DNA from: RBG-13-68-16 sp050018455
GTDB taxonomy: Bacteria; Acidobacteriota; Thermoanaerobaculia; Thermoanaerobaculales; Thermoanaerobaculaceae
Direction: 5' to 3'
Assembly: GCA_050018455.1 (NCBI GenBank)
Contig: JBEKAA010000001.1
Span: 132,316-196,315 of the forward strand
DNA length: 64,000 nucleotides
Position numbers and translations under genes: made by a program
Notes under the pieces: generated by a model
What the model was told of the DNA's origin: nothing
What the model saw: the letters and a program-made list of their open reading frames with translations, nothing else
The model's database searches: none
In this document: positions 59,846 through 64,000 of the stretch, one piece after another
How the letters are laid out: every line of letters starts with the position of its first letter
How positions within the stretch are numbered: position 1 is the first letter of the stretch

Positions 59846-60126
59846 CTAGCCTGGATAATTCGTGGGGGTTCGTCGCGAGAACGCGCAGCTGGCTGGTATG
59901 GTGGGCGATCATCCGTTGCGGGGGACACGGCGCCATCCCACCCGCACCGCCGGCGCCTCACGCCCCCCGCACCCCCGAACTCGCGAGGCAAAGCCCCCGC
60001 TCGTTCCCGGGTGAGGAGCCGAGTCGTATCCTCTGCGATACGTCGCAGGCTCCGAACCCCGAGTACGCCCGCCAGGCCGGCCAGATCCGCGTTCGCAGCA
60101 GAACCCTCATGAATAGTCCAGGCTAG
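59846..60126. mobile_element. MITE-like element with terminal inverted repeats
   Basis: A 281-bp element bounded by a perfect 10-bp inverted repeat, CTAGCCTGGA (59846-59855) and TCCAGGCTAG (60117-60126). The similarity extends imperfectly inward for ~45 bp. It has no transposase. Its right ~130 bp recurs in reverse complement at 63858-64000. The right end contains the yraN stop codon. The rest of the 59691-60122 gap shows no gene. Confidence 0.7.
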
Positions 60127-60506
60127 GCCATGCCGTCCGCGCGGAAGGCGCCCCGGAGGTGGCGGAGGCGCGGGATGGCTCCCCTGCCCTCCACGGCGAT
60201 CACGTCGAAACGACACGGGGGCGTCTCGCCGCGGAGCCTTCCCAGGTAGGCCTGGGCCAGCCGCACCAGGCGTTGCTGCTTCCCGGGTGTCACGGCCTCC
60301 TCAGGCAGGCCGGCGCTGCGGCCGGCCCGGGCCTTGACCTCGACGAACACGAGCGTGTCGCCTTTGCTGGCGACGATGTCGATCTCGCCGAGCGGGCACC
60401 GCCAGTTGCGCGCCTCGATCCGATACCCCTTGAGCCGCAGGAACAGCGCCGCCAGCGCCTCGCCCCGCCGCGCTGTGCGTCCCCTGTCATCGGCCACGGA
60501 TCGCAC
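60123..60506 (-). CDS. yraN: UPF0102 family nuclease-fold protein YraN
   Basis: A 127-residue protein of the YraN/UPF0102 family, a PD-(D/E)XK-like fold. The core is RNWRCPLGEIDIVASKGDTLVFVEVKAR, where Glu, Asp and the E-V-K triad match nuclease active sites. In some organisms it sits near rnhB and the Holliday-resolution genes; here it is next to a Fe-S oxidoreductase gene. GTG 60506 was used as start. Its stop codon is inside the MITE-like element. Confidence 0.85.
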   Translation of the reverse strand: MRSVADDRGRTARRGEALAALFLRLKGYRIEARNWRCPLGEIDIVASKGDTLVFVEVKARAGRSAGLPEEAVTPGKQQRLVRLAQAYLGRLRGETPPCRFDVIAVEGRGAIPRLRHLRGAFRADGMA

Positions 60507-60530
60507 GCGCGATGCTTGCGTCTTTGTCCC

Positions 60531-60604
60531 TGACTGTCAACTGTCAACTGTCGACTCTCAGTCTTCAGCTGTCAGCTGTCGGCTGTCGGCTGTGAGCTGT
60601 CTCT
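60531..60604. repeat. Hybrid one-sided heptad array (both word families)
   Basis: 60531-60556 carries the TCAACTG words (TGACTGTCAACTGTCAACTG). 60566-60604 carries the CAGCTGTC words (CAGCTGTCAGCTGTCGGCTG). Both are in the same orientation, with no facing arm nearby. The second block overlaps the 3' end of the Fe-S oxidoreductase gene. Confidence 0.8.
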
Positions 60605-62614
60605 CCCCAGCGCCTGCGCGGCCAGCGTGACCACGTCCACCGTCTGCGCGCCCTCGATCCCGAGCTCCTGCTGCGCGTTTCCGACCATCACCGCGCAGAA
60701 CGGGCACGCGACCGCGACGTCGCTCGTGCCGGACTCCTGGAGCTGGCGCATCCGCGTCTGGTTGATCCGGTCCCCTAGCTTCTCCTCGAGCCACATCCGC
60801 CCGCCGCCCGCGCCGCAGCACATCGCCTTCTCCCTCGACAGCGGCGCTTCCTTCAGCAAGAGGCCGGGAATCGCCCTCAGGACCCGCCGCGGCGCGTCGA
60901 ACTCGCGGTTGGTGCGGCCGAGGTAGCACGGGTCGTGATAGGTGATCTCGCGCCGGAGCTCGCTCGTGAGCGTCAGCCGCCCCGACGCCACGAGTTCCGC
61001 GACGAGCTGCGTGCCGTGGACGACCTCGTACGTGCCGCCAAAGTCGGGGTACTCGTGGGCGAGCGTGTTGAAGCAGTGCGGGCAGTTGGTGACGATCTTC
61101 TTCACGCCGCGGCTGGTCAGCGTCTCGACGTTCGCGGCCGCGAGCACCTGGAAAAGGTACTCGTTGCCCAGCCTGCGCGCCGCGTCGCCCGTGCACCGTT
61201 CCTCGGGGCCGAGGATTGCGAGCTTCACGCCCGCCGCCTGGAGCAGCTTGACCAGCGCCTGCGACGTGCGCTTGCCGGCATCGTCGTACGAGCCGGCGCA
61301 CCCGACCCAGAAGAGGACCTCGAACTCGCCGCCCCCGGAAGCGAGCGGTACGCCGAGTCCCTTCGCCCAGTCGCCGCGGGTCTCGGCGGCAAGCTGCCAC
61401 GGGTTACCGTTGACTTCCATGCCCCGGAACGCCGGTTCGGCCTCGGATGGGAACTCCGCCTTCTCGAGCACCAGGTGGCGGCGCATCTCTACGATCCTGT
61501 CAACGTAGGAGATGAACAGCGGGCACGACTCCTCGCACCACCGGCACGTGGTGCACGCCCACACCACGTCGGGGTCGATCACGTCCCCGGCGAGCTCTCT
61601 GCCCGGCTTCCCCGGGGCCTCGCCCGGCGCCCGGAGGATCTCGCCCGCCGACGCGTTGAGATGGTCGCGCAGACCGATGGTCAGGTCGCGCGGGATCAGC
61701 GGCTTCTTCGTGATCGTCGTCGGACAGACCACCGTGCAACGGCCGCACTCGGTGCAGGTGTACAGATCGAGGAGCTGCTTCCACGTCAGGTCAGTCAACC
61801 TGGCCGCACCGAGCGAGCTCCCCTCCTCGATGTTCTCGAGGTCCATCTTCGCGAGCCGGCCCGGCTCTCCCACTGGGCGGAGAAGGACGTTCGGGAGCGA
61901 GGTGTAGACGTGGAAGTGCTTCGAGTACGGCAGATAGTTTGCGAACACGTAGAGCGCGCCGAGGTGAACCCACCAGGCGGCCGTGTAGAGGGTCCGCAGT
62001 GCCCCCTCCGAGGTTCCGGCGAGCCAGCCGCCGACCACCGCCGACATCGGGGTCCAGACCCAAGGTCCTGGGGCCCCCCCGCCGATGCGAGCGCCATCGG
62101 CCAGCAGGTCGGTCGCCATCAGCGCACCGATCAACCCGAGGATCGCCCACGCGTCGGCGCTGTACTCGAGGCGCTCCGGCTTCGTCACCAGCCGCCTCCA
62201 CGCCGCGATCGCCACGCCGGCCAGCACGAGCACCGCGAATACGTCCTTGGTGAGCAGGTACGCGTGCCCCACCAGCGTGTGGAGGAACGGCGGTTCCCAT
62301 CCCCTCGTCAGACCCTCGAGGACCATCGAGACCGACCGTCCAGAGAAGACGAGGAAGCCCCAGAAGATCAACGCGTGCATGATCCCGGGGAGCGGCTCGA
62401 GGAACATTCGTCGCTGGCCCAGGAAGAAGACGACGACACCCCGCAGTCGCTCGTTCCAGCTGCCGAGCTCCACATCCTTGCGGCCGGCCATGACGAGCGA
62501 AAGCTTGCGGGAGAGCGACCAGGCCACTCCCGCGACTGCGGCGATCGTCAGCAGCACGAACCAGAGCGTGTCCGAAACCCCGAGAAAGCTCCCCGCCGTT
62601 GCGTGATGTGGCAT
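60572..62614 (-). CDS. Membrane Fe-S oxidoreductase, candidate ETF:menaquinone oxidoreductase
   Basis: About 680 residues. The N-terminal ~270 residues form a NarI-like membrane domain with several helices and His residues for heme b (MHALIFWGFLVF; WWVHLGALYVFANYLPYSKHFH). Two 4Fe-4S Cys sets follow (CTECGRCTVVCP; CTTCRWCEESCP). Two CCG/heterodisulfide-reductase-type domains come next (GCAGSYDD; NCPHCFNTL; HDPCYLGR; CCGAGGGR; CPFC). This is the layout of EMO/DUF224 proteins that pass electrons from electron-transfer flavoprotein to menaquinone during beta-oxidation. ETF genes are not in the window. The last ~9 residues are encoded by a heptad array. Confidence 0.85.
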   Translation of the reverse strand: MPHHATAGSFLGVSDTLWFVLLTIAAVAGVAWSLSRKLSLVMAGRKDVELGSWNERLRGVVVFFLGQRRMFLEPLPGIMHALIFWGFLVFSGRSVSMVLEGLTRGWEPPFLHTLVGHAYLLTKDVFAVLVLAGVAIAAWRRLVTKPERLEYSADAWAILGLIGALMATDLLADGARIGGGAPGPWVWTPMSAVVGGWLAGTSEGALRTLYTAAWWVHLGALYVFANYLPYSKHFHVYTSLPNVLLRPVGEPGRLAKMDLENIEEGSSLGAARLTDLTWKQLLDLYTCTECGRCTVVCPTTITKKPLIPRDLTIGLRDHLNASAGEILRAPGEAPGKPGRELAGDVIDPDVVWACTTCRWCEESCPLFISYVDRIVEMRRHLVLEKAEFPSEAEPAFRGMEVNGNPWQLAAETRGDWAKGLGVPLASGGGEFEVLFWVGCAGSYDDAGKRTSQALVKLLQAAGVKLAILGPEERCTGDAARRLGNEYLFQVLAAANVETLTSRGVKKIVTNCPHCFNTLAHEYPDFGGTYEVVHGTQLVAELVASGRLTLTSELRREITYHDPCYLGRTNREFDAPRRVLRAIPGLLLKEAPLSREKAMCCGAGGGRMWLEEKLGDRINQTRMRQLQESGTSDVAVACPFCAVMVGNAQQELGIEGAQTVDVVTLAAQALGRDSSQPTADS

Positions 62615-62691
62615 AGTGCGCGCCCTCCGGCCCGGCGAGCATTCTGCCACAACCCCGCTGGCCCGGTCCGGCCGACCCGGACGGAGACTGA

Positions 62692-62697
62692 TACAAT
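62692..62697 (+). promoter_or_regulatory. Putative -10 box of the tandem GNAT gene
   Basis: TACAAT, ~58 nt upstream of ATG 62756, in the 141-bp divergent region shared with the Fe-S oxidoreductase gene. Confidence 0.35.
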
Positions 62698-62755
62698 CGG
62701 GCCCCGGCAGACTCTTCGCCGGCGACTCCACGGGGAGCCGACAGGAGGTCTTGAG

Positions 62756-63691
62756 ATGGCGGGGAAGGTCAAGGTGCAGCCGGTCTCACGGGTCGGCCTG
62801 GAGCCGCTCGTGGCCATGGCCGAGCAACTGCGAGCTTCCTTGCCGGGCTGGGGAGACACGGCCCCGGTCGCCGCCAGGGGCCAGGCCCCGAGCGACCTCG
62901 CCGTCGATCTCGGCCACCTTGCCCACCACGACGGCGACGGGTTTCTTGTCGCCAGCATAGGCGACGAGGTCGTGGGGTTTGCCGCCGGTTTCGTTCGATC
63001 AAGGCAGCTCACCGTCACCCAACCGTGGCTGCTGCCCGAGTATCAGGACCAGGAAGTCGCCGACACGCTTGTGCGGCGCGCCGTCGCGTACGGAGAGCGG
63101 TCAGGGGCCACGGAGTGCGCGGTTCACCTCCTCCACGACGCACCGTGGCAGGCCACCTTCTTCCGCTTCGGGTTGCGGCCGCGTTTCCCCGTTTACCGTA
63201 TGACACTGACACCGGAACAGGCCCGAATGACGGGGCGCGAACTCGCCAAACTCCTCCCGGGCTCCGAGCTCACCCGGGATGCCCTGAACCGGCGCGCCGG
63301 CGCCGCCGACCTGGAGCGTCTAGACCGGCTTGCCAGGGGCATGGTTCGGCCGATGGACCACGAGTACTGGCTCGGCGAACGGGGGCTTCACCTGGCCAAG
63401 GTCCGTGATGGTCAACGCATCGCGGCGTACGCCTACGGTGGAGCCGGCCAGTGCGGCCCGGTGGCTGCCGCGACCGGCGAAGCGGCCCTCGCCGGCCTGG
63501 GCTGGGCTCTGCAACTCGCTGCCGAGGCCGCCTTGGCAGACGTCCAGGTCCTCGTGCCGGCGACGTTCGAGACAGCCCTTGAGAACCTGCTCGACGCGGG
63601 CGCCCGGTGCCTGGCGACCACCACGTGGATGACCCGCAACCCCGGCGCGACCCTCGAGCGATACGCGCTGTCCTCCGCCACGCTGGCCTGA
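62756..63691 (+). CDS. GNAT-fold acetyltransferase-like protein (two domains)
   Basis: 311 residues. The first half is a GNAT domain (FLVASIGDEVVGFAAGFVRSRQLTV; LPEYQDQEVADTLVRRAVAYG, a diverged acetyl-CoA loop; HDAPWQATFFRFGLRPRF). The second half (~165-311) is a weaker GNAT-like unit (IAAYAYGGAGQCGPVAA...). The acetyl-CoA motif in the first half lacks the usual second glycine, so catalytic activity is uncertain. ATG 62756 follows AGGAGG. Confidence 0.75.
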   Translation: MAGKVKVQPVSRVGLEPLVAMAEQLRASLPGWGDTAPVAARGQAPSDLAVDLGHLAHHDGDGFLVASIGDEVVGFAAGFVRSRQLTVTQPWLLPEYQDQEVADTLVRRAVAYGERSGATECAVHLLHDAPWQATFFRFGLRPRFPVYRMTLTPEQARMTGRELAKLLPGSELTRDALNRRAGAADLERLDRLARGMVRPMDHEYWLGERGLHLAKVRDGQRIAAYAYGGAGQCGPVAAATGEAALAGLGWALQLAAEAALADVQVLVPATFETALENLLDAGARCLATTTWMTRNPGATLERYALSSATLA

Positions 63692-63740
63692 CGGCGCGGA
63701 CAGGCGCGGTCCCTCGCTGCGAGGGCCATCACCGACGCCT

Positions 63741-63859
63741 GCTAGGAGCCTGTCCTTGTAAAGCCAAAACCGCAGCCGACTACACCACAGGTTGTGGCGG
63801 CTGACACTATTGAGTACCACCTGTAGCGAGCAGCGGGATTACTCGGACAGGCTCCTAGC
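63741..63859. mobile_element. 119-bp MITE-like element
   Basis: Exact 14-bp terminal inverted repeats: CTAGGAGCCTGTCC (63741-63754) and GGACAGGCTCCTAG (63846-63859). No coding capacity. It abuts and slightly overlaps the start of the next repeat at 63858. Confidence 0.75.
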
Positions 63860-64000
63860 CCGGAATATTCATGAGGGTTCTGCTGCGAACGCGGATCTGG
63901 CCGGCCTGGCGGGCGTACTCGAGGTTCGGAGCCTGCGACGTATCGCAGAGGATACGACTCGGCTCCTCGCCTCCTGGAGCGAGCGAGGCTCTGCCTCGCG
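63858..64000. mobile_element. Second copy of the MITE-like element (cut by window edge)
   Basis: Starts CTAGCCCGGAATATTCATG. For ~115 bp it matches the reverse complement of the right part of 59846-60126 with only a few mismatches. The window ends inside it. Confidence 0.75.

Noticed and set aside
60935..63691. A 918-residue plus-strand frame that includes the GNAT protein
   Set aside because: Only the last 311 residues from ATG 62756, behind AGGAGG, look like protein. The earlier part is antisense to the Fe-S oxidoreductase.
1..64000. tRNA, rRNA or tmRNA genes
   Set aside because: No cloverleaf with the expected conserved bases or rRNA-like stretch was found by eye in any intergenic gap.

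Overview
The window is high-GC, gene-dense bacterial DNA from a Gram-negative, diderm organism. Envelope genes show this: a Tol-Pal cluster, a TonB-dependent receptor, outer-membrane and lipoprotein genes, and a Kdo (LPS core) gene. A TonB receptor with an N-terminal carboxypeptidase-regulatory-like domain, many secreted proteins of unknown function and frequent GTG starts fit Acidobacteriota (for example the Thermoanaerobaculia/Vicinamibacteria side). That placement is inference, because there is no rRNA here. I saw no rRNA, tRNA, CRISPR array, phage module or intact transposase.

Layout. 1-5.3 kb: an FHA-RDD membrane protein, then tolQ-tolR-tolA/tonB-tolB-pal-cpoB. 5.4-9.4 kb: rpsT, purC, an EF-G-2-type GTPase and a cold-shock protein. 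9.6-12.5 kb (minus): a small complex I cluster, nuoB-nuoCD-nuoI. 12.6-16.1 kb (minus): a lytic transglycosylase, xerD, an alkyltransferase-like protein, a DinB-fold protein and a ferritin-like protein. 16.3-19.7 kb: a nuclease-helicase fusion, a CBS protein and a cupin. 19.9-25.7 kb: a glycosyltransferase, small proteins, then (minus) an S2P protease-scpA-scpB-rluB-hisC run. 25.8-27.4 kb: folB-folK-pteridine reductase. 27.5-31.6 kb: divergent geranylgeranyl-reductase-like and lipid-kinase-like genes, then small enzymes. 31.8-34.9 kb (minus): a cyclic-2,3-diphosphoglycerate-synthetase-like protein and guaA. 35-40.1 kb: a beta-barrel protein and a MacAB-like ABC exporter operon. 40.3-52 kb: an esterase, a kdsD remnant, a TPR protein, a large TonB receptor and a run of poorly characterised exported proteins. 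52.2-57.2 kb: kdsD, then the beta-oxidation pair fadN-type plus thiolase. 57.3-63.7 kb: two exported proteins, yraN, a membrane Fe-S oxidoreductase (candidate ETF:menaquinone oxidoreductase) and a tandem GNAT protein.

How genes connect. The fadN-type enzyme, thiolase and Fe-S oxidoreductase could form a fatty-acid oxidation route that feeds electrons to the quinone pool, which the nuo genes also serve. Tol-Pal, the lytic transglycosylase, KdsD and the ABC exporter serve the envelope. FolB, FolK and the pteridine reductase act in folate synthesis.

The most unusual content is between genes. Several families of 7- or 8-bp-unit arrays are arranged as facing (inverted) arms. They sit just after stop codons and in one case supply the last codons of a gene. 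The window also holds MITE-like elements with clear terminal inverted repeats, a 5'-truncated copy of kdsD, a 248-bp out-of-frame overlap between rluB and hisC, and several starts that look leaderless.
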